The notes: generated by a model from the sequence alone, not told the origin. A stretch of 64,000 nucleotides of DNA from VFKU01 sp964620045 (GCA_964620045.1 CAZUJL010000021.1:1-64000); one strand, 5' to 3'; positions 27,073-35,949 are shown, counted from the stretch's first letter. Numbers and translations are program-made.

Positions 27073-27677
27073 GCCACTCTCGCAAGCGAGCGCAACGCCA
27101 CGCGCACAATTTCTTCAGGCGCGGCGCTTGGTCCCAATTCACGGCGCGCACTGGTGGCGGCTTTCTTTGCCTCACCGGGCGTGCAGCCGAGCGAAAGCAG
27201 CGCATCCATCACGTCATCGCGATCGCCGGAATCCGAGGAGTCGGCATCTTCGCCAAGGATCGCTTTCAACTCAGCGTCCTGCCCGAGCTTGGCTTTCATT
27301 TCGAGCACGATCCGCTGCGCGGTCTTCTTCCCCACGCCGCTGATCTTCGTGAACGCATCGACGTCGCTCTCGAGCACCGCGCGGCCGAACTCCGCCACGC
27401 TCATCGCGGAGACGACCGCCATCGCGAGCTTCGGGCCGATGCCCGACACGCCGAGCAGCATGTCGAACACGCGCTTCTCATCCTCGCGCAGGAACCCGAA
27501 AATGGTAAAGGCGTCTTCGCGGATGTGGCAATGGGTGATCAGCGTGACTTCCTGACCGAGGGCCAACCGGCGCTGGACAGGTTCGGGCACGTGGACCTCG
27601 TAGCCCACGCCGCCGACGTCGAGCGCAATCACTCCCGCGCCCTTGACCGCCACGGCTCCCCGCAGAAACGCGAACAC
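27069..27677 (-). CDS. ruvA: Holliday junction branch migration protein RuvA
   Basis: 202 residues. The N-terminal OB-fold (GEVHVPEPVQRRLALGQEV region), two helix-hairpin-helix motifs (LLGVSGIGPKLAMAV and ISGVGKKTAQRIV) and a C-terminal domain that contacts RuvB (DALLSLGCTPGEAKKA) are present. It starts with GTG, preceded by a GGGGG run seven bases upstream, and has its own promoter separate from ruvC. Confidence 0.97.
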   Translation of the reverse strand: MFAFLRGAVAVKGAGVIALDVGGVGYEVHVPEPVQRRLALGQEVTLITHCHIREDAFTIFGFLREDEKRVFDMLLGVSGIGPKLAMAVVSAMSVAEFGRAVLESDVDAFTKISGVGKKTAQRIVLEMKAKLGQDAELKAILGEDADSSDSGDRDDVMDALLSLGCTPGEAKKAATSARRELGPSAAPEEIVRVALRSLARVA

Positions 27678-27701
27678 ACGCTATCCCCCGATGACACGGC
27701 C

Positions 27702-27730
27702 ACTATACTGAATATTTGAGCAGATGTCTA
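27702..27730 (-). promoter_or_regulatory. Promoter of ruvAB
   Basis: On the minus strand TAGACA (27730-27725), 17 nt, TATAGT (27707-27702), about 18 nt of leader before the ruvA GTG. It lies just downstream of the palindromic element that separates ruvC from ruvA. Confidence 0.6.
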
Positions 27731-27738
27731 GAGGAACG

Positions 27739-27900
27739 AGGGGACTGACTGCGAATCGTTCGCAGGAGGACGCGGAAGAGACTGGAACGCAGACAGCTTG
27801 GAATACTCAACCATCGAGTGCGACTGATTCGTAGTCTGTCCCCGGTATTCGTGCGGACGACCGGGGACAGACTACCGATAGGGCCGGCAGTCAGTCCCCT
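27739..27900. repeat. Nested palindromic (MITE/REP-like) element between ruvA and ruvC
   Basis: The outer arms are AGGGGACTGACTGC (27739-27752) and its exact complement (27887-27900). A perfect 16-bp inner inverted repeat GTAGTCTGTCCCCGGT (27831-27846) pairs with 27860-27875 around a 13-nt loop, and a small GCGAA/TTCGC hairpin lies at 27751-27763. The right outer arm runs into the ruvC stop codon. No coding potential. The layout is that of a non-autonomous palindromic insertion. Confidence 0.65.
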
Positions 27901-28390
27901 ATTCGCCGATGGCCGCGCGGAAGGCTCCGGCGTGGATCTGGCAAATGGCAATCCCGAGCGCGTCGGCCGCGTCGTCGGGTTTCGGATGCTCGTCAAGATT
28001 CAGCAGGCGCTTGATCATTTCCTGCATCTGGCGCTTGTCGGCGCGGCCATTGTTCGTGATCGCCGATTTCACCTGGCGTGGACTGAATTCACCGATGCTG
28101 AGCCCCGCGTGTGCCGCGGCCAGCGCGATCACGCCGCGCGCCTGCGCCACCGCGATCCCCGTCGTGATGTTCTTCGTGAAAAACAATTCCTCGATCGCGA
28201 CGCCGTCCGGCCGGTGCGTTTGGATGAGGAGCGTAAGATCGGCGTAGATGCTATCGAGCCGCTTTTGGAAGGGCTGACCGGGTTTCGTCTTGATGGTGCC
28301 GTGCGCGAGGTGAATGAGGCGCATGCCCCGGCCCTCGACCAAGCCCCACCCGGTCGTCGCCGTCCCGGGATCGATTCCCAGCACGCGCAT
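27899..28390 (-). CDS. ruvC: Crossover junction endodeoxyribonuclease RuvC
   Basis: 163-residue RNase H-fold resolvase that cuts Holliday junctions bound by RuvAB. Catalytic acids are visible: D7 in GIDPGT, E68 in AIEELFF, and D140/D143 in DDAADALGIAI. Length is standard. It is separated from ruvA by a ~220-nt gap holding a palindromic element, and from yebC by a short GC-palindrome. Confidence 0.97.
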   Translation of the reverse strand: MRVLGIDPGTATTGWGLVEGRGMRLIHLAHGTIKTKPGQPFQKRLDSIYADLTLLIQTHRPDGVAIEELFFTKNITTGIAVAQARGVIALAAAHAGLSIGEFSPRQVKSAITNNGRADKRQMQEMIKRLLNLDEHPKPDDAADALGIAICQIHAGAFRAAIGE

Positions 28391-28430
28391 GCGATTCCCC
28401 CTCGTAGCGGCAAGCCCCCATGCCTGCCTT

Positions 28431-28456
28431 GGGCGGCCACAGGGGGCCGCCCCTAC
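28431..28456. repeat. GGGCGGCC palindrome (family C, copy 1)
   Basis: GGGCGGCC (28431-28438) pairs with GGCCGCCC (28445-28452), followed by CTAC. Two more copies of the same 22-nt core lie at 35950-35971 (inverted) and 35988-36009. It sits between yebC and ruvC and could also act as a weak terminator. Confidence 0.7.
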
Positions 28457-28466
28457 AAATCAAACG

Positions 28467-29219
28467 TTACTCCGCCATCGCGGCGGCCATGACCTCGTCC
28501 GTGGCTTCGAAGTTCGAATACACGTTCTGCACATCGTCGTTGTCTTCGACGATTTCAATAATCTTCATCAGCGAACGCACTTGGTCCGCGTTCACCGAGA
28601 CGGTCGTCTTCGGGAACATCGTGAGCTTCGCCTCTTCCGGCGTAAGCCCCGCCTTCACCAGCGCATCCGACACTGCGTGCAAGTTTGCCGGATCGGTAAA
28701 AATCTCATACACATCGCCTTCGGTCTTCACATCGTCCGCGCCGGCATCGAGCGCCTTTTCGAAAATCTCGTCTTCGGTGCCCGCGGCCTTCGGCAGCACG
28801 ATGTAGCCACGGCGATCAAAGTTCCACATGACCGCGCCGGACTCCGCCATCGCGCCGCCGGCCTTGGTGACCATATGCCGGATTTCCGCTACCGCGCGGT
28901 TCTTGTTGTCGGTGAGCACGTCAATCACAATCGCGACGCCGGCCGGGCCATAGGCCTCATACCGGATTTCTTCGTAGTTGATGTCCTGGCCTTCGCCGGT
29001 GCCCTTCTTGATGGCCGCTTCGACGCGGTCCTTCGGCATGTTCGCCGCGCGCGCCGCGAGCATCACCGTGCGCAACCGCGAATTGCTGTTCGGGTCGCCC
29101 CCGCCGGATTTCGCCGCGACCACCAACTCCTTGGCGATCTTCGAGAAAATCTTGCCCTTCTTCGCATCAAGCGCGCCTTTCTTGCGCTTGATCGTGCTCC
29201 ATTTGCTATGCCCGGACAT
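28467..29219 (-). CDS. YebC/PmpR/TACO1 family protein
   Basis: 250 residues beginning MSGHSKWSTIKRKKGALDAKKGKIFSK, the hallmark N-terminus of the family. DVLTDNKNRAVAEIRHMVTKAGG and the C-terminal EIVEDNDDVQNVYSNFE are also typical. Members act as transcription regulators or help ribosomes through difficult stretches. It begins the yebC-ruvC-ruvA-ruvB gene order found in many bacteria. A good promoter lies upstream. Confidence 0.95.
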   Translation of the reverse strand: MSGHSKWSTIKRKKGALDAKKGKIFSKIAKELVVAAKSGGGDPNSNSRLRTVMLAARAANMPKDRVEAAIKKGTGEGQDINYEEIRYEAYGPAGVAIVIDVLTDNKNRAVAEIRHMVTKAGGAMAESGAVMWNFDRRGYIVLPKAAGTEDEIFEKALDAGADDVKTEGDVYEIFTDPANLHAVSDALVKAGLTPEEAKLTMFPKTTVSVNADQVRSLMKIIEIVEDNDDVQNVYSNFEATDEVMAAAMAE

Positions 29220-29280
29220 GCGATGAATCCTTGTACGCTGTAAACATGCAGCTTGCAAAAACCCTGTTCCGCGAGTCTAG

Positions 29281-29310
29281 AGTATAACAAGGATTGAAAA
29301 GCACAGACAA
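29281..29310 (-). promoter_or_regulatory. Promoter of the yebC-family gene
   Basis: On the minus strand TTGTCT (29310-29305), 18 nt, TATACT (29286-29281). Expected leader about 55 nt. Confidence 0.55.
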
Positions 29311-29335
29311 TCCCCTTGGCCCACGGAAGGCGCTC

Positions 29336-29632
29336 CTACGTGGGTTCCGAAGCCTCTCCTATATCGCGGGCCATATGCAGAACCGCGAATACTGTCACTT
29401 CGTCCCCATCGAGCACGAAGTAGACCGCATAGGGGAAACGATGAACCAAAGCCCTTCGGACAGGGCCCTCAACAACCGCATAGATTTTCGGATTGGAACT
29501 AATCCGGACGAAGCACTGCTCGACCTGTTCGACGAATGCCACGCCCAAATTCGGTTCTTCGGACTCATACCAGACGTAAGCATCATCAATATCAAGCTCA
29601 GCTTCCGCAAGGACACTGAAACGTGAGATCAT
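29336..29632 (-). CDS. RelE/ParE family toxin of a type II toxin-antitoxin pair
   Basis: A 98-residue toxin. AEAELDIDDAYVWYESEEPNLGVAFVEQVEQCF and the late strands YAVYFVLDGDEVTVFAVLHMARD are typical of ParE/RelE toxins, which inhibit gyrase or cleave mRNA on the ribosome. Its ATG overlaps the antitoxin stop by 4 nt. It lies downstream of the antitoxin on the minus strand, as usual for such pairs. Gyrase or ribosome specificity cannot be told from the sequence. Confidence 0.87.
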   Translation of the reverse strand: MISRFSVLAEAELDIDDAYVWYESEEPNLGVAFVEQVEQCFVRISSNPKIYAVVEGPVRRALVHRFPYAVYFVLDGDEVTVFAVLHMARDIGEASEPT

Positions 29633-29856
29633 GACCGCTTGAGAATGCGCGCCTTAACCTCGGCCCAAGGCGAGCCGCGGTCTTCGTCAGGATTTTTCCG
29701 ATACTCGTCCAGCCGGCGCCGAAGTTCCGTACGGTGGGATTCCGGCACAGGAATCGCATCGGGGTTGACGGCGATGCTGTCCCAGATCTCCTCAAGCACG
29801 CGCAGGCGCTCGGAGACGGGAAGATCCAATATTGGACGAAGATCAACCTTGGCCAT
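29629..29856 (-). CDS. Addiction-module antitoxin (PF09720-type)
   Basis: A 75-residue helical protein with LDLPVSERLRVLEEIWDSIA and ESHRTELRRRLDEYRKNPDE, the pattern of the small putative addiction-module component family that pairs with ParE-like toxins. The -10-like TAGAAT ends only 6 nt before its ATG and no ribosome-binding site is seen, so the transcript may be leaderless. Confidence 0.87.
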   Translation of the reverse strand: MAKVDLRPILDLPVSERLRVLEEIWDSIAVNPDAIPVPESHRTELRRRLDEYRKNPDEDRGSPWAEVKARILKRS

Positions 29857-29908
29857 GGGTGCATTCTAACATGACTTACCTAAATAACTTGCCAGAAAGC
29901 GCACCGAT

Positions 29909-30649
29909 TCAGAGCCGAATCTTGGCGGAAGATTGCAGCAACTCCGGCAAATCATCCCAATGCCGCAACACATGGCTGGGCCGGCGGGCGCCTTCGGGCA
30001 GGGGCGCGCCTTCCGCGGGCAGGCGATTGCCGTGGGGGTCGTAGAGCACGCCCGCGATGCCCACCTGCTCGGCGCCGCCGATATCGTTCACGAGGTGATC
30101 GCCGATGTGCAGCGCCTCATGCGGAGCCGCTTCCGCGCGCTCGAGCGCCACGCGGAAAATACGCGGATCGGGCTTGTGCGCGCCGGCGGCTTCGGACACG
30201 AGCACGAAGTCCGTGGTGCCGGCGAAGCCGTGGTGATCGATCTTAAGGTTCTGAAACGAGTTGTATCCGTTCGTGATGATGCCGGTAGTGACGCCTTCCT
30301 TGCGCAGGCGCGCGAGGGCCTCTTTCGCGCCGGGATTCGGCGTCGTCGAAGCGAGCACGATCTCGACGAAACTGTCGCGCAGGCGTTGTCCCGCCGCCGG
30401 ATCCAGTCCCAAGCCCTTCAGCGTGCGCCCGAAAGACCGCACCAGCGGGTCTTCGCCGGGCGCCACAGGCACAAACATCGCGCCCCAGAGTTCGGTGGCC
30501 GTTTCGCGCAGCACTTTCCCAAATTGGGCGAGTTCCACGCCCGCAAAAATGTCCGCATGCGCGGCATAAATTCGTCGGAACAGATCGGGCCCGTCGATCG
30601 TGTGCGCGATCAGGGTCTCGTCCAAATCGAAGAAAACCGCCCGGCCCAT
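29909..30649 (-). CDS. HAD superfamily hydrolase
   Basis: 246 residues. Motif I FFDLDETL supplies the nucleophilic Asp, motif II is GIITNGYNSFQ, motif III the Lys in GAHKPDPRIF, and motif IV GDHLVNDIGGAEQVG. A helical cap lies between about 25 and 95. The layout matches YjjG/pyrimidine 5'-nucleotidase or phosphoglycolate phosphatase-like HAD enzymes. The actual substrate is open. Confidence 0.88.
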   Translation of the reverse strand: MGRAVFFDLDETLIAHTIDGPDLFRRIYAAHADIFAGVELAQFGKVLRETATELWGAMFVPVAPGEDPLVRSFGRTLKGLGLDPAAGQRLRDSFVEIVLASTTPNPGAKEALARLRKEGVTTGIITNGYNSFQNLKIDHHGFAGTTDFVLVSEAAGAHKPDPRIFRVALERAEAAPHEALHIGDHLVNDIGGAEQVGIAGVLYDPHGNRLPAEGAPLPEGARRPSHVLRHWDDLPELLQSSAKIRL

Positions 30650-30685
30650 TTGCGTTGCTGCTCCGTCAGGAATCCGGGGAGGGTA

Positions 30686-31255
30686 TCACATCGATTGCTC
30701 GTGGGCCGCATAGATCGCCGGATATTGTTCGCGCGCCCAATCCCGAAACGGCACATCGCCGGCGGCTTCGTATAAATCCAGCAGCTTCCCGATCGGAGCA
30801 TCGCGAAAACCTTGTCCGATCTGTGCGCGTGCGGCCTCCACCGATCCGCCGCACGCGAGCACATACACCGCGGCGGCCACCGCCGATCGGTGCACACCAC
30901 CCTGACAGTGCACCCACACAGGGCCCGGCGCGGTATCAATCAACTCCAGGTATTGCATCAGCGACGCGGGCTCCGGCAGACGCTCCTTTGACCAGCCGAG
31001 CGCATAAAAATCGGCCCCGCGAGCGTCGCAGATCGCGGTCTCCGCGTGATACCATTCCCCGTTCGGTTCGGCACCCCGCAACGTGATGACGCGGCGAATG
31101 CCGAACTCGTCCATGCGGCGCGCGAAGGCGTCCGCGTGGAGTTGGCCGGAGCGATAAAAACGCGCCGGCTCGACGGTTTGAAAGTTGCCATTCAGGTGGG
31201 CGCAATTCGCCAGCAGGCAACAGCCCATCGCCAGTATATGCAAACGAAATTTCAT
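30686..31255 (-). CDS. Putative exported protein tyrosine/dual-specificity phosphatase
   Basis: About 189 residues. The catalytic loop HCQGGVHRS fits CX5R(S), with general-acid region GWSKERLPEP earlier, as in DSP-type phosphatases. The N-terminus MKFRLHILAMGCCLLANC looks like a signal peptide with a possible lipobox (LLANC), which is unusual for this family and suggests periplasmic or envelope action on phospho-sugars, lipids or proteins. The ATG at 31255 is preferred to an upstream TTG; no strong ribosome-binding site is seen. Confidence 0.75.
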   Translation of the reverse strand: MKFRLHILAMGCCLLANCAHLNGNFQTVEPARFYRSGQLHADAFARRMDEFGIRRVITLRGAEPNGEWYHAETAICDARGADFYALGWSKERLPEPASLMQYLELIDTAPGPVWVHCQGGVHRSAVAAAVYVLACGGSVEAARAQIGQGFRDAPIGKLLDLYEAAGDVPFRDWAREQYPAIYAAHEQSM

Positions 31256-31285
31256 GGCCGCAGACGCCAAGGAGTCCTACTCGTG

Positions 31286-33610
31286 ATGCTGCGCGCGCAT
31301 TATCCCACAGTCGCCCGAATCGTTTTCGCGGGCCTGCTTATTGCGAGTCTGTCGAACGCGTTTGCGGTCGAGCCGCCGCTCGGCGATGTCGCCAAGCACC
31401 AGGCCTTGCTCGATGTCGGCACCGATCTCCGCCTGATGTGCGTCGCCGCGCATCCCGACGACGAAGACGGCGCGACGCTCGCCATGTATCGCAAGAAATA
31501 CGGATACAAGACCTTCGCCGTGCTCGCCACGCGCGGCGAGGGCGGCCAGAACGAAATCGGACCGGAGCTGTATCAGGACCTCGCCGTGCTGCGCACGGAC
31601 GAAATGTCGCGTGCCTCGGCCATCACCGGCGCGGATTTGCACTTCCTCGATCTGCCGGAGTTCGGTTTCTCGAAAACCAAAGAAGAAACTTTCGCGATCT
31701 GGGGATACGACACCGCGCTCGAACGCATGGTGCGCATGATTCGCGAGACGCGGCCGGACGTGATCATCACGCACCACGACACGCGGAGCGGGCATGGGCA
31801 CCACCAGGCGATCGGCCAAATCGTGCAGGACGCCTTCGACAAGGCCGCCGACCCGAATGTGTTCCCCGAACACATGAAAGAGGGCCTGAAACCCTGGCAG
31901 CCGGCGCGTCTGTATCTGCGCAATTTCAGCAGCAGCACGGGCGTGCGCATCGGCTTCAACGAACTCGACCCGTTCCGCGGCTACACCTACGCGCAGATCG
32001 CCGCGCAGGCGCTGGGCGAACACAAGACGCAGGGCATGGGCTTCTTCATCGACCGTTTCCTCACGACGCGTTCGACGGCGACCTATGGCCTCGTGAAAGA
32101 ACACGACGGCGGCACGCAGGGTGGCGGCGACGTCGCCGCGCCGGGTGGCGGGCTATTCGAAGGCCTGCGCGATCGCGTGAGCGCGGACGCGCGGACGACG
32201 TCCACCGCGGGACTCGCCACGCTCGATACCGCGAAGTCCGCAGCGCTGTTGAAAGCGAACCCCGATGCGGATGCGACCGTGCGCGCGAACGAACTGACCG
32301 CTGCGATGGCCGAGCTGTACATCAACGCCAAAGTGAACGACAAAGAGGTCACGCCCGGCCAGGAAATAACGATCGCGGTGGAAACGATCGACTTCGGCGT
32401 GAAGGAAGCGTCCAACGTTACCTTCTCGGTGCGCACGCAGCCGTGGTTCGCGGCCGAAGTGCCCGCGCCGAAATCGGAACCGTTCTCATCGGAAGGCTTC
32501 TGCTCGACCGAATTCAAACTCACGGTTCCCGCGAATCAGCCGCGCACGATTCCGCACGCGGAATTCGTGTATGACCGCCACTTTCTGAAGCCGCAGATTA
32601 TCGTCACCGCCAAGATGGACGTCGCCGGTGCGCCGGTCACCATCGAGGCGCCGGTGTACGTGGAAGTCGCGCCGGCCGTCGGCATCGAGTTCCTGAAATC
32701 GCCGTATCTGCTGCTGCCCGGCAAGGGTGGCGATGCCGAATTCACGCTGGTGGCCACAAACTCCGCCCCCGGCGCGCACACGGCCACGATTGAGCTCACC
32801 GCGCCCAAGGGCCTTACGCTGGAACAATCCTCGGTGAGCGTGTCCTTCGCGCGCGAAGGCGACCAGAAAGTCATCCCGATTCGCGCTAAAGTGGCGAACG
32901 ATCTGAAACCAGGCGACTACGAACTCAGCGGCAAAGTGACCGAGACCGGCCACACCCGCACCGCGCTCGCGCGGCTCGTGGATGTGCAAGTACCGAAAGA
33001 CAAGTTCGTCGGCATCGTCAACAGTTACGACGACACGCTGCAGATCACGCTCGATCGCCTGGGCGTGAAATACGACACGATCGAGATTGACGAGTTCACC
33101 GCGGAATCGCTGGATCGTTTCTCGACGATCATCGTCGACATCCGCGCGTATCTCGATCGGCCCGATCTTGTGGCGAACAACCAGACGCTGCTTGACTACT
33201 GCAAGCGCGGCGGTACGGTGATCGTGAATTACCACAAGACGTTTGAATGGGAGCCGGCCTATGCGCCCTTCCCGATCACGATCGGCCGCGAACGCGTTAC
33301 CGTCGAAAACGCGCCGATCAACGTGCTCGTGCCGGATCATCCGCTGTTCAACGTGCCGAATAAAATCGTCGGCACGGACTGGGACAACTGGATCCAGGAA
33401 CGCGGGCTGTACTTCCCGAACAAGTGGGACGACGCGTACACGCCGCTGATCGGCGTCGCCGATCCGGGCGAGTCTCCGCCGCCGGGCAGTTGTCTCGTCG
33501 CGCCGTATGGCGACGGCACGTACATGTATACGGCGCTGGTGTGGTATCGCCAGCTCCGCGCGCTGAACCCCGGCGCGATCCGCATTTTCGCAAACATGCT
33601 GGCGCTGTAG
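31286..33610 (+). CDS. Exported PIG-L family deacetylase with large C-terminal extension
   Basis: 774 residues. The signal peptide (1-27) is followed by an LmbE/PIG-L domain with AHPDDE (55-60) and HHDTRSGHGHH (163-173), which together bind zinc; the family removes N-acetyl groups from GlcNAc-type substrates. The remaining ~480 residues contain beta-sandwich-like segments and a C-terminal region with IVDIRAYLDRPD and FNVPNKI that resembles a glutamine-amidotransferase-like fold. AAGGAG lies 11 nt before this ATG and 8 nt before an adjacent in-frame GTG at 31283, so either may be used. The kinase gene follows after 16 nt. Confidence 0.8.
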   Translation: MLRAHYPTVARIVFAGLLIASLSNAFAVEPPLGDVAKHQALLDVGTDLRLMCVAAHPDDEDGATLAMYRKKYGYKTFAVLATRGEGGQNEIGPELYQDLAVLRTDEMSRASAITGADLHFLDLPEFGFSKTKEETFAIWGYDTALERMVRMIRETRPDVIITHHDTRSGHGHHQAIGQIVQDAFDKAADPNVFPEHMKEGLKPWQPARLYLRNFSSSTGVRIGFNELDPFRGYTYAQIAAQALGEHKTQGMGFFIDRFLTTRSTATYGLVKEHDGGTQGGGDVAAPGGGLFEGLRDRVSADARTTSTAGLATLDTAKSAALLKANPDADATVRANELTAAMAELYINAKVNDKEVTPGQEITIAVETIDFGVKEASNVTFSVRTQPWFAAEVPAPKSEPFSSEGFCSTEFKLTVPANQPRTIPHAEFVYDRHFLKPQIIVTAKMDVAGAPVTIEAPVYVEVAPAVGIEFLKSPYLLLPGKGGDAEFTLVATNSAPGAHTATIELTAPKGLTLEQSSVSVSFAREGDQKVIPIRAKVANDLKPGDYELSGKVTETGHTRTALARLVDVQVPKDKFVGIVNSYDDTLQITLDRLGVKYDTIEIDEFTAESLDRFSTIIVDIRAYLDRPDLVANNQTLLDYCKRGGTVIVNYHKTFEWEPAYAPFPITIGRERVTVENAPINVLVPDHPLFNVPNKIVGTDWDNWIQERGLYFPNKWDDAYTPLIGVADPGESPPPGSCLVAPYGDGTYMYTALVWYRQLRALNPGAIRIFANMLAL

Positions 33611-33626
33611 GCGCTTTGAAGGACTT

Positions 33627-34421
33627 ATGAGCAAGAACGGCAACGGACACGACGCAAGCGCCAACGGAAACGGCAATGGCCACGGCAGCCCGACGAACAA
33701 GGGCTACCGCATCGACGCCTTCGACCTGAAACCGGGAAACCGCCTCGCGGAAAAATACCGCGTGGGCGTGTGCCTCGGCGCGGGCTGGGAAGGCGAGGTC
33801 TATCACATCACCGAGGAGTCGACCGGCATCGAGCGCGCCGCCAAACTCTTCTTCCCCGCGCGCAACCCGAAGAACAAGGCGGTCAACTTCTACGCAAAGA
33901 AACTCGACGTACTGCGCGACTGCTCGATGGTGATCCGCTACCACACGCAGGAAGCCATCCCGTTCCAGGGCCATCGGATCACGGCGCTGGTCAGCGAATA
34001 CGTCGAGGGCGAAATCCTCGCGGAGTACGTGAAACGTCAGCCGGCCGGCCGCCTGACGCCGTTCGAGGCGATTCACCTGCTGCACACGCTGTGCCGCGGC
34101 ATCGAAGAGATCCACGAGCTCGATGAGTACCACGGCGACCTGCACGACCTGAATATCCTCGTGCGGCGCATCGGGCTTGGGTACAAAGTGAAGCTCGTCG
34201 ACTTCTACCACTGGGGCCGTTGCACGGCCGAGCACCGGCTGGACGATCTCTGCGCGCTCATCCGCCTGTTCTACGATTCGCTCGGCGGCGCCGCGCAGTA
34301 TCAGAAGCACGCGCCGGAAATCCGCTACATCTGCTCCGGCCTGAAGCGCTCGATCATCAGCCGCCGGTTCCGCTCGGTCGCCAAGCTGCGCCACCATCTC
34401 GAAACGATGAAGTGGGAATAG
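33627..34421 (+). CDS. Atypical serine/threonine kinase-like protein
   Basis: 264 residues. A low-complexity Asn/Gly tail (1-25) precedes a kinase core: the glycine loop LGAGWEGEVYH (50-60), Lys73 in AAKLF, the catalytic loop HGDLHDLNIL (169-178, with Asp171) and the metal site VDFYHWG (Asp192, DFY for DFG). Only about a dozen residues separate DFY from DDLCALIRLF, so a normal activation segment and APE motif are missing. The N-lobe alphaC Glu is uncertain. It may phosphorylate a small molecule, lipid or glycan, or be a compact protein kinase. Coupled to the PIG-L gene. Confidence 0.7.
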   Translation: MSKNGNGHDASANGNGNGHGSPTNKGYRIDAFDLKPGNRLAEKYRVGVCLGAGWEGEVYHITEESTGIERAAKLFFPARNPKNKAVNFYAKKLDVLRDCSMVIRYHTQEAIPFQGHRITALVSEYVEGEILAEYVKRQPAGRLTPFEAIHLLHTLCRGIEEIHELDEYHGDLHDLNILVRRIGLGYKVKLVDFYHWGRCTAEHRLDDLCALIRLFYDSLGGAAQYQKHAPEIRYICSGLKRSIISRRFRSVAKLRHHLETMKWE

Positions 34422-34424
34422 GCT

Positions 34425-35933
34425 TTACAGTATCCGGCCGACCGCTCCGTCCGGAATTTCCTTCCAGTGGTGCTGAGAATTCGCGAGCATTTTCTTGAAC
34501 GCCGCGCGCGCGTCTTGGCCGTCGAATTCGAAGCCGAGCAGCGCGCGACCGACGAGTTCGCCGGTGTAGGTGTAGTTGAAGTAGCAAATATTCGCGAGGC
34601 CGCGCAGCAGCGACAGGAAGTCGTGCAGCGCGCCGGGGCGCTCGGGGAAATCGAGCGTGATGAAATACGGGTGCTTAAACTGCGCCGGCTCGTAGTGGAT
34701 GATGCGGAATTCAACGTCGGTCTCGCTCGTGACGTCTTCGTAATTCACCTTGAGCTCGTTCAGCTTCTGCGTGAGCAGTTCCAGCTCAAGCGGCGAGGCC
34801 TCGAATCCGATCACGGGCCACGCCTTCGACTCGTGCACCTTGCCGTATTGGAATTCGATGATGTTCACGCCTTCGAGCGCGTTGTCGAGCAGCCACAGCA
34901 TGCCGCCCGGCCGCTCGGGAATTTCGAAACGCATATAGCGCCGGCGTCCGCCGCCGATGCCCGCGTGCGCGCTGATCCACGCGAGCTGGCCGAAATCGAG
35001 ATTGCTGCCGGAAATCACCGCAAGCACGCGGCTGCCCTTCACGGCTTCCTGTTGCTTCATCAGCCCCGCGAGCCCCATCGCGCCGGCCGGCTCCGGAATA
35101 CTGCGCGTGGCTTCCCACGCCAATTGGATCGCGGCGCACACTTCTTCGTTCGTCACCGTGATCAGATCGTCCAGCAACTCGTGGCACAACGCGTAGGTCA
35201 TGTCGCCGGTCTTCTTCACCGCCGTGCCGTCGCAAAACACATCGACGTGATCGAGCGCTACGGGCTTGCCCTTGCGAAACGCCTCCAGCATGGAGGCTTG
35301 ACCCACGCCCTGCACGCCGACGAGTCGCATGTTGGGACTGTACGCCTTCAGCCACGTCGCGACCGCGGCCGCCATGCCGCCGCCGCCGATTTGCAGGTAG
35401 GCCACATCGAACGGACCGTGACCCGACATCACCACTTCGTCCGCCAGTGTCCCCTGCCCGCCCATGGTGGCGAGATCGTCGTAGGCGTGGATGTACGCGC
35501 TCTTCGATTCGGCGACATCCTGCTGCGCGCGTGCATACGCGTCGCTGTAGCTGTCGCCGTGCAAAATCACTTCAACCAGGTTCTGCCCGTGACGACGCAC
35601 GGCCGCCTGCTTCATCCGCGGCGCGGACACCGGCATGTAAATGCGCGCGGGAATGCCCAGCTTGCGCGCGGCGAGCGCCACGCCCTGTGCGTGGTTACCC
35701 GCCGACGCCGTCACCACGCCGCGCGCCTTCGCCACCGGCGGAAGCTGCGCCATGTTGTTGTACGCCCCGCGCCACTTATACGAATGCACAGGAGAGAGGT
35801 CTTCGCGCTTGACGTACACCTCGGCCTCCACCGGCAGATGCACGCGCTCGAGCGGCGTAGGCTTGCCAATGGCATACACGCGCTGCCGCGCCATGAGGAT
35901 TTCGTGGAAGACTTGATCGCGAAGTGAGGACAT
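34425..35933 (-). CDS. ilvA: Threonine ammonia-lyase, biosynthetic long form
   Basis: 502 residues. It deaminates threonine to 2-oxobutanoate for isoleucine synthesis. PLP is bound by Lys53 in HSYKWRGAYN; SAGNHAQGVALAA and the phosphate-binding GGGGMAAAV follow. Two regulatory ACT-like domains occupy roughly 340-420 and 425-502 (FEIPERPGGMLWLLD and TLDFPERPGALHDFL), giving feedback control by isoleucine. The start MSSLRDQV at 35933 fits homologues; the frame upstream belongs to palindromic repeat DNA. Confidence 0.95.
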   Translation of the reverse strand: MSSLRDQVFHEILMARQRVYAIGKPTPLERVHLPVEAEVYVKREDLSPVHSYKWRGAYNNMAQLPPVAKARGVVTASAGNHAQGVALAARKLGIPARIYMPVSAPRMKQAAVRRHGQNLVEVILHGDSYSDAYARAQQDVAESKSAYIHAYDDLATMGGQGTLADEVVMSGHGPFDVAYLQIGGGGMAAAVATWLKAYSPNMRLVGVQGVGQASMLEAFRKGKPVALDHVDVFCDGTAVKKTGDMTYALCHELLDDLITVTNEEVCAAIQLAWEATRSIPEPAGAMGLAGLMKQQEAVKGSRVLAVISGSNLDFGQLAWISAHAGIGGGRRRYMRFEIPERPGGMLWLLDNALEGVNIIEFQYGKVHESKAWPVIGFEASPLELELLTQKLNELKVNYEDVTSETDVEFRIIHYEPAQFKHPYFITLDFPERPGALHDFLSLLRGLANICYFNYTYTGELVGRALLGFEFDGQDARAAFKKMLANSQHHWKEIPDGAVGRIL

Positions 35934-35949
35934 GGGTCGTTGGCTGTAA

